A stretch of DNA of 64,000 nucleotides from Trissonchulus latispiculum (lineage: Eukaryota > Nematoda > Enoplea > Enoplida > Ironidae): NCBI GenBank assembly GCA_030248195.1, contig JASAND010020484.1:1-64000 (forward strand). The letters run 5' to 3'. The translations under genes and the position numbers were made by a program. Positions within the stretch are counted from its first letter, which is position 1. Every line of letters starts with the position of its first letter. The notes beneath the pieces were generated by a model. That model had not been told where the DNA came from. It was given only the letters and a program-made list of their open reading frames with translations, and did not search any database. This document shows positions 1 through 11,206 of the stretch, in pieces.

Positions 1-333
1 GAATTCAAGAAAAGCAGCAATAGTGGGCTGGTCGTATTGGTGGCGACGTTCAAGGATCTGGCGGAGGGCAAAAATCTGATCAATCGTTCCACGACCTTTA
101 CGGAAGCCTGCCTGATTTTCCCTGGCAGTAGAGTCCAGTTCAGAGGCCAGTCTCTCCAAAATGACAATTGATAAGATCTTTCCGGCAACTGGAAGTAGCG
201 AGATTCCCCGATAACTTTTGCACAGGCGCTTATCTCCCTTTTTATACACAGGAATCAGAATAGCTTCCTGCCATTTTTTCGGTGTCTTCTCGTTGCGCCA
301 CACTGATTCAAAGAGTTCAGTTAATTTTGAGCT
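1..333 (-). pseudogene. Reverse transcriptase continuation in a shifted frame, cut by the window edge
   Basis: Directly downstream of the endonuclease ORF the minus strand stays open to base 1 in a different frame and keeps typical RT signatures: PKKWQEAILIPVYKKGDK, SYRGISLLPVAGK and ENQAGFRKGRGTIDQIF. The two frames meet near 321-340, so a small indel split one ancestral ORF. The catalytic YADD motif would lie beyond the window. The copy is therefore inactive unless the indel is a sequencing error. Confidence 0.88.
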
Positions 334-1946
334 ATGATATGGGCAGCAGCCTTGTAGATCTCGGCCGGGAGTCCATCCGGTCCGGCTGCTTTCCCCCGTT
401 TCAGGGCGCTGATAGCCTTAAGGATTTCCTCCTGGGTCGGTGGGTGGGTGGCAATTTCGTCGTTCGGCTGGATATTGTTTGCTAGCAGCACCTCCAGCTC
501 AGCATCAGGTCTTCCTGGGGCGGGTCGATTTAGCAGCTGTGAGTAATATTGTGCCCACTGTCGCAGTCTGTCCGGCTTCGAGCGGATAGCTCGGCCATTG
601 TCATCCAATATGGACTCACTGACCGTAGCTCTGCGGCCAGTAGCATCTCTCAATAAAGAAAATAGCTTTCTGGAGTTGCCGCATGCGGCAGCTCGCTCCA
701 TATTTTCCGCTGTCGTTCTCCACATATTTTCTCGGTCGGTTTTCAGGCTTGCACGTAGTCTTTTAGTTAATTCCTTCCTTTTCCTTGGATTAGGGGCATT
801 CCGCTTCTGATCTGACAGGGACATAGTTGATTCACTCAAAGGAATTGTCCGTGGTTTGGGAGGTCGGTAGCCCAGGACTTCTTTGGCAGTCTCCTGCAGA
901 GCAGATTCCATACAGCTCCAGCCATTGTTTGGATCTTCCATGCTGCCCAGCAAGCTGAATCGGTTGGTCAATTTGATAGCAATATTGTTGCGTACAACGC
1001 TATTGGCAAGTAGTTCAACGTTAAGTTTCTTCTGGCACGAATAGCGTTGTTGCGAGGCTCTCAACCGCAGTCTAATTCGACTTAGCACCAGTTCATGATC
1101 GCTGGGCAAGCTGGTCCCGCGTCGGACTCGCACATCCTGAACTGAAGAAGCCCATCTTTGACGGATTAGTATAAAGTCAATCAGCTTGCTTGAGTTCCCA
1201 TCATTACTGTACCAGGTGAAACGGAGACTGGGCTTGTGCTGAAAGTAGGTGTTCATTACTTTCAGTTGGTAGTTAGCAGCAAAGCTAACTAGGCGCAGAC
1301 CATTGTCATTCATACTTCCACTGCCAAAGCGCCCGATGGTACGTTCCCACCCAGATCTATCCATGCCAACTTCCGCATTGAAATCGCCGCAAATGATCAG
1401 CATGTCGGATCTGGGGCAGTTTTGAACCGTGTTACTGAGCTGATGGTAGAAGGAATTCTTGGACAGAGGGTCCGACACCTCAGTCGGAGAGTAGCAGGCT
1501 ACCACAGACACGTTTTGGAATTGGCCTCGGAAACGCGCAACCATTATCCTTTCACTGATGGATTCAACATTTATAGTAGCCTTTGCTACTTTTTCTGAGA
1601 TAGCTATAGCAACGCCCTCCGTCTTGTTTGTGGCATGCCCACTGTGGTGTATTGTGTAGGTTTCGTTGTCGGCTCTGATACGCACTGACCCGATGTTAGG
1701 GATTCTTGCTTCGGTGATGCAGGCGATATCTATTCGCAGATTCTCTAAATCGCGCACAAGTAGATGTTGACGGTCAGGTGACGATATGCTGTTCACATTC
1801 CAGGTGGCTAGTCTCGTTTCAACATTAGTGGTTATTATCCGAGGATCGTCTTCAGACAGCAAATTAAGGAGACGATTAGTTATAGATTGGTCTTCTTCTG
1901 AAAAGCCTTCGAAGTTACTGGTTGTAGAAAGATTGAAAATATCCAT
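321..1946 (-). CDS. Non-LTR retrotransposon ORF: AP-type endonuclease plus start of reverse transcriptase
   Basis: A 541-residue reading frame from an ATG at 1946. Residues about 45-285 form an exonuclease/endonuclease/phosphatase domain: TWNVNS near residue 48, a CGDFNAEVG motif and a C-terminal SDHELV motif carrying the catalytic Asp-His. Residues about 500-535 are the N-terminal edge of a reverse transcriptase (KRGKAAGPDGLPAEIYK). Endonuclease followed by RT is the layout of non-LTR (LINE) retrotransposons, where it nicks target DNA and primes cDNA synthesis. The frame stops at 321 inside the RT domain, and the rest continues in another frame (see 1-333), so the copy is frameshifted. Clade (RTE/CR1-like) is not certain. 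Confidence 0.9.
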   Translation of the reverse strand: MDIFNLSTTSNFEGFSEEDQSITNRLLNLLSEDDPRIITTNVETRLATWNVNSISSPDRQHLLVRDLENLRIDIACITEARIPNIGSVRIRADNETYTIHHSGHATNKTEGVAIAISEKVAKATINVESISERIMVARFRGQFQNVSVVACYSPTEVSDPLSKNSFYHQLSNTVQNCPRSDMLIICGDFNAEVGMDRSGWERTIGRFGSGSMNDNGLRLVSFAANYQLKVMNTYFQHKPSLRFTWYSNDGNSSKLIDFILIRQRWASSVQDVRVRRGTSLPSDHELVLSRIRLRLRASQQRYSCQKKLNVELLANSVVRNNIAIKLTNRFSLLGSMEDPNNGWSCMESALQETAKEVLGYRPPKPRTIPLSESTMSLSDQKRNAPNPRKRKELTKRLRASLKTDRENMWRTTAENMERAAACGNSRKLFSLLRDATGRRATVSESILDDNGRAIRSKPDRLRQWAQYYSQLLNRPAPGRPDAELEVLLANNIQPNDEIATHPPTQEEILKAISALKRGKAAGPDGLPAEIYKAAAHIIAQN

Positions 1947-2470
1947 ATAGCATAAAGCCTCAGGGAAAAAGAAGGGACCGCCAAGTGGAGCCCTGGAACA
2001 TCTTGGCTACCCAAGTTTTACATACCCCGCTAGGGACTGAACTTTCCTCGTCAGTCATTCATCCTTTCGGCACAGGGTCGACCAAGGATTGAGGATCACC
2101 ATCATATAGCTAACCAAAGGATACTCGGCTAGGATACAACCGCACGTCGCCACTGCGCAGCCGGACTTTTGTTCGTGGTTTGTCACCCACTAGTCTCACG
2201 ACCGGTTATAACGCCGGTTACCCGCTGGATACCCACCATCAAAGAGACAGCTCAGCATTTTGTGAGAGGTACGGTTCGAGACTCACCGCACCCCACCGGC
2301 TCCTTCGATGGTGAGGGGGTCTCACTTCGCCAGATAGCTAAAGCAAAAGCAGAAGCCGCCCACGTTGCTCCACGTGGAGGCATCCGATCGATGACCGCTG
2401 GAGCGCTCGACTTATCCGAAATTCCGTTGTCCCAGCACACGCAGATATATATCTTTCAACGGTAGCAAGC
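1947..2470 (-). other. Probable 5' region of the non-LTR element
   Basis: No protein here is recognisable. It is GC-richer than the AT-rich satellite that begins near 2,500 and lies immediately upstream of the retrotransposon ORF on the minus strand, so it is most simply the 5' untranslated part of that element. The 5' boundary was not determined. Confidence 0.4.
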
Positions 2471-2496
2471 AAGCCAACCACAGTTCTATGATGATC

Positions 2497-3335
2497 ACAG
2501 GTTTGAGCATGTTAAGCTCAACTTAGGGCTTTCATTTGGTACCAAATTTGACCACTTTTGAAAAATTTCATTTTTAACCTAAAATCGCCTAAATCCCCAC
2601 CCCACCCCACGACAGCACCCTACAGCCACTTTGAGCATGCAATTCTATGATAAAAGTTGCTCAGCTCACTTAGGGCTTTCATTTCGTACAAAATTTGTCC
2701 ACTTTTGAAAAATTTCATTTTTGACCGAAAATCGCCTAAGTCCCCACCCCACCCCACCACAGCCCTCTACAACCACTTTAGGTACGCACTTCTATGACTA
2801 AAAGTTACTCAGTTCGATGCGGGCTTTCATTTGGACAAAAATTTGATCAGTTTTTGAAATGGAGTATTTATAAAATTTTTAACCAAAAGGGATCGCCTAA
2901 GTGCCCCACCTCACCCCACCACAGCCCTCTACAGCCACTTTAGGTACGCACTTCTATGACAAAAGTTGCTCAGTTCAATGCGGGCTTTCATTTGGTACCA
3001 AATTTGACCACTTTTGAAAATTTTAATTTTTAACACAAAATCGCCTAAGTCCCCACCCCACCCCACCACAGGCCTCTACAGCCACTTTGAGCATGCAATT
3101 CTATGACAAAAGTTGTTCAGCTCACTTAGGGCTTTCATTTGATACCAAATTTGACCACTTTTGGAAAATTTTAGTTTTGACCCCGAAAACCACCAGAGTC
3201 CCCACCCCACCCCACCACAGCACGCTACAGCCACTTTGGGCATGCAATTCTATGACAAAAGTTGCTCACCTCACTTAGGGCTTTCATTTGGTACCAAATT
3301 TGACCAATTATGAAAAATTTCATTTTGGACCACCT
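2497..3335. repeat. ~146-bp satellite, about 5.5 copies
   Basis: A unit containing 'CTTAGGGCTTTCATTTGGTA', an AAATTTGACCACTTTTGAAA stretch and CCCCACCCCACCCCAC recurs. The C-rich landmark falls near 2597, 2743, 2906, 3051 and 3198, giving spacings of about 145-147 with one of 163. Units differ by point changes and small indels. No coding capacity is seen. Confidence 0.9.
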
Positions 3336-3738
3336 GACCCCCTCAGACGGTCAAAGTGGAGCCAGCCCAGCAAAATGGGTGCGTTGTACAGCAAAACAGA
3401 CACCCGGAAATGAGCTGGGCGCACCAGAAAACCCTATAGAGAAAGTTTTGAGAGGCCAAGTAGAGCCCAGTATGGGCCTCCAGGTAGCGGTTGCCGACAT
3501 GACCCTCCAGACGGCAAAGTGGAACCAGCCCAGCAACGTGGGTCAGTCGGGCAGCAAAATTGATAGCGGGAATCGATTCTCCGCCGCAAAAACCTTTGTA
3601 TGCAAGATTTGAGGCTTCCAGGTCGCAAAATAAGCGAAAAAACTAAGTTCAAAGTTGGGCCCAAAATTCACCAACTTTGGCAGGACAGTACCCAAAAATT
3701 ACGCTCAGGGCCAGAAAATCATATAGCAATTGAACTAT
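3336..3738. other. Intergenic, two copies of a short GC-rich motif
   Basis: The phrase CAGACGG-CAAAGTGGA-CCAGCCCAGCAA occurs at about 3346 and 3510 with small differences. Nothing else is recognised. Confidence 0.4.
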
Positions 3739-3746
3739 TCAGCCAT

Positions 3747-5023
3747 CAGTGGCGCACCCAGCGTTTTCTGACAGGGGGGGCGGCAACAATGTTGAAATTT
3801 TTATATTTATTTCTGCACATGTTTTTGTGCTTTGAGAACAATCATGTACGTAGTAGTTGGTTACATTGGCTGAGGTAGTTAAATAGAATTAATCATTCTC
3901 AGAAATGCAAAAGCAGGGGGTCTCCCCCAGAAGTTGAGAATTTTTTGCATTTTAGACCTGAAAACAATTTTTTCTGACCACTTTTTGTTGTTTCAAAGGA
4001 TTAAAATTGTCTTCTGGCTAGCGCCCTGGTTTCACCGGATACATGAGGTATATACGTATATACGTACTATATATATAACTCAAATTAATAAAACTATAAA
4101 CTAAGCAAAGCAACGTAGCTATGATAAGAAAAAGTGGGAAGAAGCGGGGGTCCAGCTAAAAGCTAGAGCTCTTTTTAAAAAGCTTCACCTATTTGAAAAT
4201 TTTTTGAGCCATGTTGTGGTTAGCAGTAGCAAAATTTGACTAAGCTTTTGTGTGTGCATTTTAAATTGTATTTTGTAAAAAAGCGTGCATATCAGGGGTT
4301 TTTAATGAATTTTTTGAAAAATGCACCTGCGTAAATTTTGCGCATATTTTTATTTTAGAATGCGTATTTTTAATTTCGACTGCGTAAAGTTACAAAAATT
4401 ATATAGTATAAAGCTATAAACGCTTTTAGCTTCGATTTACTGCGTTTTTAAACAACGTTACGGACCTTAGCTTCATTTTACGTTGCATGCTCGTCGAACT
4501 GCGGTGTCACAGTATGGATAGCTGTCGAAAAATAGATACGCAAGGTGTCTGGGGGCGCTGCCCCCTATAAGTAGAAGAAAATTTTAAATTTCGGAGTAAA
4601 ATTATTGTTTTCAAAACTTTGAATTCTTTGAATTGAGCAGTTTAAGTGAATATATATATAGTTGGTTAGACATAATGTTGCCTTGACCAGATAATATTTT
4701 AGTTTACTATATATATATATATATATATGTTAAATCAAAATAGAAACAAACAGCAACGCATACTATGCATAGTACGCACAGAAAGCATAGCAACCGCTGG
4801 GCGCTGCTTGCTATATACGTATACCGAATAATAATTGAAGACCAGCCACCCCACCCCGCCCCATATGCTATCCTCAAAACAACCAAAGAATAGTTAATTC
4901 GCGCTGAAGGCGCGAAAATTTTTGTTTTTTCTGTTTTTTCTCCTTTCTGCTTCTTAATTTTCCTCACCTTCGAAACCTGACAGAGAAGGCGGCCGCCCCC
5001 GCACCCCCTTGGGTGCGCCCCTG
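3747..5023. mobile_element. Non-autonomous hAT-like element with 8-bp target duplication
   Basis: The left end reads CAGTGGCGCACCCA and the right end TGGGTGCGCCCCTG, an inverted pair with one mismatch. It is flanked by perfect 8-bp direct repeats TCAGCCAT at 3739-3746 and 5024-5031. CAG-type termini with 8-bp duplications are characteristic of hAT transposons. No transposase frame survives in its 1,277 bp. Its interior around 4,139-4,300 matches the right part of the second hAT-like element (31,180-31,360), so the two share a module. Confidence 0.85.
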
Positions 5024-6216
5024 TCAGCCATATATGCAGTATTGCCCCATATATAGCCCAGTCTGACTTATTACGGCGCCTTTGAAGCATATATACTTTT
5101 TGGCCATTTTAGCGTTTTGGCCGACTTTGGCACCCCGCCAAAAATTTTTCCGGCTCTGGGAGGCATAAAAACTAGCCTATCGGCTTATTTTTGTTGCGTA
5201 CTCCAAGAATATATAGTCAATCGGGAAAAAACGCCATTTTTTCAAACTTTTGGACGTGGAAAACTCATTGTTTGGAATTTTGGAAAAATTCTTGTAGTGT
5301 GAAGAATGGCAACCCCTACGGATTATTTTCATGTATTAATGACTCCTCTAGACTGTAGCAATAGAAAGTACTTTGTGATTTATTTCCTGGGGAAAAAAGC
5401 CAAAATCGGGAAAAAAGCCACTCATCGGGAAAAAAGCCACTTTGGTCGAAGCACATCCTGAAGCCGTAGACCAATTCTGAGTGTTCCATCGTGTTCAGCG
5501 TCACTTATTTACCCTAGATTTGTTGTTTACCGAGGCAAATTGGCTTCGTAAAGCATTAACTACAACTTTTTAATTTGCAGCATAAACTGGCTAGGTTTCA
5601 TCAAATATAAGGTAAACATACAAATTTTTCAAAAACTTGCTAAAACGAAGGCTAACCACAAAATAGTGTTTTCCAATGAATTCGTAATGCTCTTTTTGGC
5701 CAAATGTGCCAATTTCCGGATGAAATGTGGAGTGTAGCGATCAAAACGACTGACATGACATATTAGTCCAAAAGTTGCTCATTTCAGGGACTGTCCACCT
5801 AAAAACGGTATGGCTTTGTAAAACTTGAATTGCTGATTATTTTCAAAATAGTTATAATGCCAGAAATCCAGAAAACTGCTCACTATGGGTCTCGCAAGCG
5901 ACTGGCTTTTTTTTCCCGATGGGTCAAAATCATCGGGGAAAAAAAAGCCACACCTGCGCAGAGACCACGTGATGTCCTGAATTGTTTACATTTGCATGCG
6001 AACAAAGCCAGACATGTTCCCACTTGATTGCAATAGAAATTATTCAGATAGCACTATTGACACGAAAGTTATGAATTTTTGAAACATTACCGTTTTCCCG
6101 CCTTTTCAGGAATAAAGCTGACCCTGCCGTTGACTATAGAGGAGAGCTAAAAAGCTAAAAATCGGCATGTGGGCTTATATTGAGGTCGTCAGTCTACATG
6201 CCAAATATTACTGCAA

Positions 6217-7884
6217 TATAGCAAGGTTCACAAAAAAAATCAAAAATCGAATTTTTGCTGGCAATTTCGCAAATGAAGTCCGATCGAAAAACTTTTGGTA
6301 CGTATGGAACGGTAGTGACCCCCTCTACATATGGTGCAAATTTCATGCCGGTAGCCCTCGTGTAGCGTGAGTAATAAAAAATTTTTGTGATTTTTTTGTG
6401 AACGAATTCACAAAAAAAATCACTCGTTCACAAAAAAATCACCACCGGATCTGATCTCAGGATATAGCTAGGAAATTTTTCTTTTCATGCATAAATAGAG
6501 CATAGTCCATAGTGTTATTATGTAAAAAATTTGGACCCCCAAGTTTTTTTTGCACAGGCTGAACTTCGAATTTTGGTTCTCGGCCCCCGGGTCCAAAGTG
6601 GCTACCCAGGCCAATGTGCTTGACCTTTATTATTGATACCAGGAAGCTAGGAATCCACTTATTTTGTGTTCTATTGCTCTAGTAAGCACAGAACAAACAA
6701 TTTGGCGGAGTAATTTCGTATCTGGAATGGTCACGTGACTTGGCCTAGGGTCACGTGTTATGGGTCGGGGTCACGTGACTGACCAAAAATTTCAAGGTCC
6801 AAGTCGAAGCCTAAAAACTCGCCTATATAGGTTTTTCGGTGCGTAGAATTCAAATTTGGCATTAGTTTTAGGTAGCTTTTGCCCAGATGGGTGATCCTGA
6901 CCCACCCCCTGGGTCCGGAGGGGTCCGAGGTAGGGTCCATCGGCCGGACCGTCTGCCAGAAGGGGGTTGAGGTACCTATGCTCTATATAGGTTTTCCGGG
7001 TGGCTGGCGAGCTCGGGTGGAAATAGTTTTACCCTAGCGGTTGCCCCAGAGGCATTTTACAAAAAGTTGAGTGATTTTCTTTTGTGAACTTGTTCACAAA
7101 AAAAAATCACCCTCCGGTGGCGAACCCATGGGACCTGGCAGGGAATCCAATATATGGTTGGATAGCTTAGAGTTAGGACATGTTGCATGCATAATATGGG
7201 GTACCTGCGCAAAGTTCTTAGTGAGTACCAGCCAAAATTTCAATTTTGGTACGGAGTTGTCCGAGGGTCCGATTTTGGGTGGGTCGACTATTTTGGGCAC
7301 CCTAGTCGGAGGAATTGAGCCTCGGCAGCCAAACTTACACATATGTCAGGGTATTTTTTAGGGATTTTTTTTTTCGGGGGGGGCTTCGGGGGGGCCCCCC
7401 GAAGCGGGGGGGGGAAGAAATTTTCGGGGGGGGGGAAGATTTTTTTGCAAAAATGAGCCAAAAAATGGTAATTTTTGGCGTATTTCGCATGGAGAAACGC
7501 AAAGAGTTCTCAAAAATGCCAGGATTTAAGCTAAAAATAGCTATTTTTACGAAAAAATCTCCAGCGAAACCGGAAAATTTTGAAAAATTGGCCTATTTTT
7601 GGCAAAAAATTTGGGCCTCAAAAAATCCCGGGGGGGAAGCAAAAATCCCGGGAGGGGCGATTTCGGGGGGGGGGGAAGGCATTTTCGGGGGGGGGGGGGG
7701 TCAATTTCGGGGGGGGGGCCCCCCGCCCCCCCCCCCCCCTGTAAAAAATACCCTGTATGTTGGGGTTGGGACTTGTGGCTATTACCATGCAAAAAATTTT
7801 CCGGCTGCGACTTGTTGTTAGCCGTGTAGGTGGGTGATTTTTTTGTGAATTTTCGGGGTGATTTTTTTTGTGAACCTTGCTATA
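6217..7884. mobile_element. TATA-ended TIR element 'A'' nested in A (motif TTCACAAAAAAAATCAC)
   Basis: Left TATAGCAAGGTTCACAAAAA and right inverse ...TGAACCTTGCTATA match over about 25 bp. The same layout as element A is seen with a different motif: one copy at the left end, three at 6387-6443, an inverted pair at 7071-7110, and two at 7834-7884. No coding capacity is recognised. It has itself been interrupted by a G-rich element at 7347-7755. Confidence 0.72.
7347..7755. mobile_element. G-rich ~409-bp TIR element with 5-bp target duplication
   Basis: Terminal inverted repeats CAGGGTATTTTTTA / TAAAAAATACCCTG, flanked by TATGT at 7342-7346 and 7756-7760. The interior is AT-rich between blocks of long G and C runs at both ends. 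It is close in size and layout to the element at 12461-12866. Confidence 0.65.
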
Positions 7885-8414
7885 GCTTCACCCGTTAGGC
7901 CACAGTGATCGTGGCTTTTTTCCCCGAAATTTTGAAGTGGCTTTTTTTCCCGATTGACTATATAATATATGGTTTTCATAGGCAAAAATTTTTCTATCTG
8001 TTGTTATTAAAGCTACAAAACCCCCTTACCAGACGTCAAAGCGGAGAACCGGAAAAAACATCACTCTCGTAAGCGATTTTTGGCGCAACTTTTTAACGGA
8101 AAGTGGTACGGGGATGAAACTTGGCGAATATACTAAACTCGACACGTACAATTTTTTGCGCACATAATCTGCGCAGCCTTACACGGTCATTCGACCATTT
8201 TCACTCATATTATAGGGGTCGCTACCGCGACCCCTATGGTAAATTTTTAAATAAGAAGAGCGAATATTTTATACAGTTTCTATCATCAATAAGAAAATTA
8301 AAGAAAAAGAAAGTTAAAAGTTAAAAATAAACTGTATAAAGTCAAAGCCGACACATTCCTATAATTTTTCAGCTAACCGAAGAAGCTATGTGGCTCAGGA
8401 ACTTTCTGTGCACG

Positions 8415-10430
8415 TATAGCCATGGGGTGAAAAAACCCACCCCCTTTTTGGGGGGAAAAACCCACCCGCCTCCTGGGTCATGGGTTGGCGATATGAGCTC
8501 CAAAACATAGCAGCAGGAAGCGCTTCTCTTTCTAACCTATGTATGCGAAGATCAAGTCATTTGGTTCACTTTATGACATTTTGAAAATGACAATTACTTT
8601 TTGGTTCAACCATCCAAAAATTTACCAAAAGTTTGGACCGATGTAACTTTTGACTGGGTTGGACTAAAAAAGTTTTGCAAATATCCGCAATGATGGCAAC
8701 TCTTCCTCTTTGCACACAGCCAAAATTAGACCGATCCGCTGTACCGCTGCTAGTCTGGCACATTGCCAAACGCGGCGGGGATAAAACCCACTTTGGGGGG
8801 AAAAACCCAACCAAATTTTTAACAACTCAACACGGAAACAATTAGAGACTATAGCACGATACTATCGAGCACGCTGCGTCATCCTACGCGGTCTGATTCG
8901 GACAATTTTGCTTACCTGGCTACGTAGGGGCTAAAAACCTTAAAAACCTAAAAACCATTTCGCTGCTGGAGGACCCAATACAGGTACAATTGTGGATTTT
9001 AACAGTCAATTCTACGTAAAAACCATCCTCTACACGTTAGAATGATAAGTTTTATCAAATTACATAATTTTTAGCATTTTTCAAAAATCGCCCTATGTTT
9101 ATGTGTTAAACTTTATGAAACCTGGCCAGTTGATGCAGCATTTTCAACGGTATAGTCAGACCCGGGAAAAACACCCCCAAATAAGGGTAAAAAACGGGGC
9201 CGCCCTGGAAGCCTGGTAGACCCGGCGAGTCCCACTAATGTGTGATAATATAGCGCCACCCTAGATGACCTCAAACTATAAGTATGAAACCCCTCGACCA
9301 AATAGAAGGTTTTCAGTGTAATTTCAAAGTTGACCTCCCAAAACCACCGCCAAAAGCTAAGGGTCATATCGGAATTTCTAAACTTCTCTTGCTAGCGTGG
9401 AGAGACTCCGGGCTCCAATACTGTGCATGTGGGTTTGTATTGGCCCCAAGTATTAACACACAAGGCACCATATCCCCTACTGCATTGGGGCTCCACCAGC
9501 TGGCCATTTTTTATCCTCAAAATTTCGCCACTTTTCGGGTAAAAAAACTGGTCAGAACCCAGCAAAAAAATTTTTTCTGAAGCAGTATGGGGGTTTTACT
9601 GCGTTTAGAACGCTTAAAAAGCATCGATTAAGCCTAAAAACTTTTTAAATTAGTCAAAACCGACCATTTTTGAATAATTTTCAAAAATGGCTATTTTGCT
9701 TATGAAACCTGATTGGTTGATGCTGCACAATTTTTGAACTTTTCAAATCGATAAAAATTGTTACCAATTCATTATAACTTTGGTTTTTTTGGCAAAATAT
9801 ACTAAATTTGATGCGCTCTTTCATCTGGAAGCATCAAATCTACTCTAATTGCAATATTTTTGGGGTGATGTTTTTACCACAAACCATTTTTTTTACCATT
9901 TTGTGGGGTAAAAAAATCACCGATTTTTTATTAATCTGAGAATCTGTGGAGCTAGGAAAGATTTTAATACCTGGATCGATAGAGGGCAGTGCCGGGCACT
10001 TACATGCAAAACCGCTTCCAGATTGGCCAACATTTGCGAAAGTTAGAGGCTTAAGTCGAAAACCCTTTTTTTATCCCGGGTCTGACTATACACGAGATCT
10101 CAATAAAAGCTACTTAGATCGGGTTTTTTGGTTGATACTAACTAAAAAAGGGTTGAATTTTACACTGGAAGTGTCAGAATTGCGCTACGACAATTTTTAA
10201 GACCTGTGAGGGGTGGGTTTATTTTCCCCCATTTGGGTTTTCCCCCCATTGGGTTTTCCCCCGCTACTTTTTGCATTATACCGCTCTAACGGTGCTACCT
10301 AGAGAAGTGCAAATAGGCTTAAAAGAAAGTTCTAAGTACGCCAAGTACGATGGTATATAAAGTTCTCAGATAACCCTTTAAAAAGTTCTAGCCAAAATCC
10401 GAAAATGTGGGTTTTCCCCCCATGGCTATA
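8415..10430. mobile_element. TATA-ended TIR element 'D' (motif GGGGGAAAAACCCAC)
   Basis: Left TATAGCCATGGGGTGAAAAA and right ...TTTTCCCCCCATGGCTATA are inverted. The layout mirrors element A in reverse: two motif copies at the left end (8415-8467), a direct pair near 8779-8812, three copies at 10213-10263, and one at the right end. Element B lies inside it. No transposase frame is seen. Confidence 0.68.
9151..10090. mobile_element. TATA-ended TIR element 'B' nested in D
   Basis: Left TATAGTCAGACCCGGGAAAA and right ...TATCCCGGGTCTGACTATA are inverted repeats. A cluster of three A/T-tract motifs (GGTAAAAAAATCACC-like) lies at 9864-9921, about 169 bp inside the right end, in the reverse orientation of the layout of A. 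Length 940 bp; non-coding. Confidence 0.68.
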
Positions 10431-10904
10431 TTTTGCAAATTTTATGATTACCAGTATTGGTTTCTTGAGTGGTCTTTATGAACTTTGATGCTGGATGGCT
10501 GAGTCAATTACTTCTGAAAAATTTAACTTGGATATTCGCACTTTGTAGTGGATCTTTGTGTTTTAAGCATGAACGTAATACATTAAGTATATACTACATA
10601 ATTTGGACTCTCAACGTTTGAATTGATCTATCAACGCTGTCATTTAGTTTTTCACATGATAATGTACTTCCCAAATTTACATATATCACAAAATGAAGCT
10701 TTCACTGTATTCATGTTATAGTGACAGCATTTTAATAAAAATGGGGCGGAAACATTGAGAAATTTTACATCACTAGAGTGTAAAGAAAAGAAACTTGAAC
10801 TTTTGCAACTAGAATATGTAATCATATCATAATTGAGTTTCGATCTTTGTTTGAAGCAATTTAAAGTTCTATCTTTCTTTGCTAAATAGTTCTTTGAAAA
10901 AAAA

Positions 10905-10955
10905 CTCCCGGCTCCGGCCACCTTGCCTCCGGCTCCGGCCAGCCGGAGCCGATCC
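10905..10955. repeat. Short GGCTCCGGCCA direct repeat
   Basis: About three imperfect copies of CGGCTCCGGCCA occur in a row, ending in the inverted CAGCCGGAGCCG. It marks the left edge of the G/C-rich repeat territory. Confidence 0.5.
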
Positions 10956-11206
10956 CTAGTCGGCACTTTTCCATTTGGGGGAGGGGTTCCCCCCAGGTAC
11001 ACCTATGCCAAAAAGGGCAGGGGGCATAGGTGTCATAGGTGTACCAGGCTACAGTTTACCCCCTGTGAGACCCCCCCACCGAGAGGACAGACCCCCCTCC
11101 CCCCCTACCCGACCTCAACTACTCCCCCCTTCCCCCCTAAAATTGGGTCCAAATCAAACCAAGTAAAAAATGCAAAATTTTTGAAAAAGATTAGAAAAAT
11201 ATGCTA

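Larger units (their letters stand above)
5212..7962. mobile_element. TATA-ended TIR element 'A' (motif CGGGAAAAAAGCCA)
   Basis: Ends are TATAGTCAATCGGGAAAAAA and its inverse, ending GATTGACTATA. The A-tract motif is repeated at fixed places: one at the left end, three at 5386-5440, an inverted pair at 5902-5951, and two at the right end (7911-7962). The flanking TATA could be a 4-bp target duplication or part of the terminus. No transposase frame is found. It contains element A' (6217-7884). Superfamily is uncertain (Tc1/mariner-like is one option). Confidence 0.7.

Noticed and set aside
4707..5090. 127-codon open frame at the right end of the first hAT-like element
   Set aside because: It spans the element terminus and an AT microsatellite, with no transposase motif.
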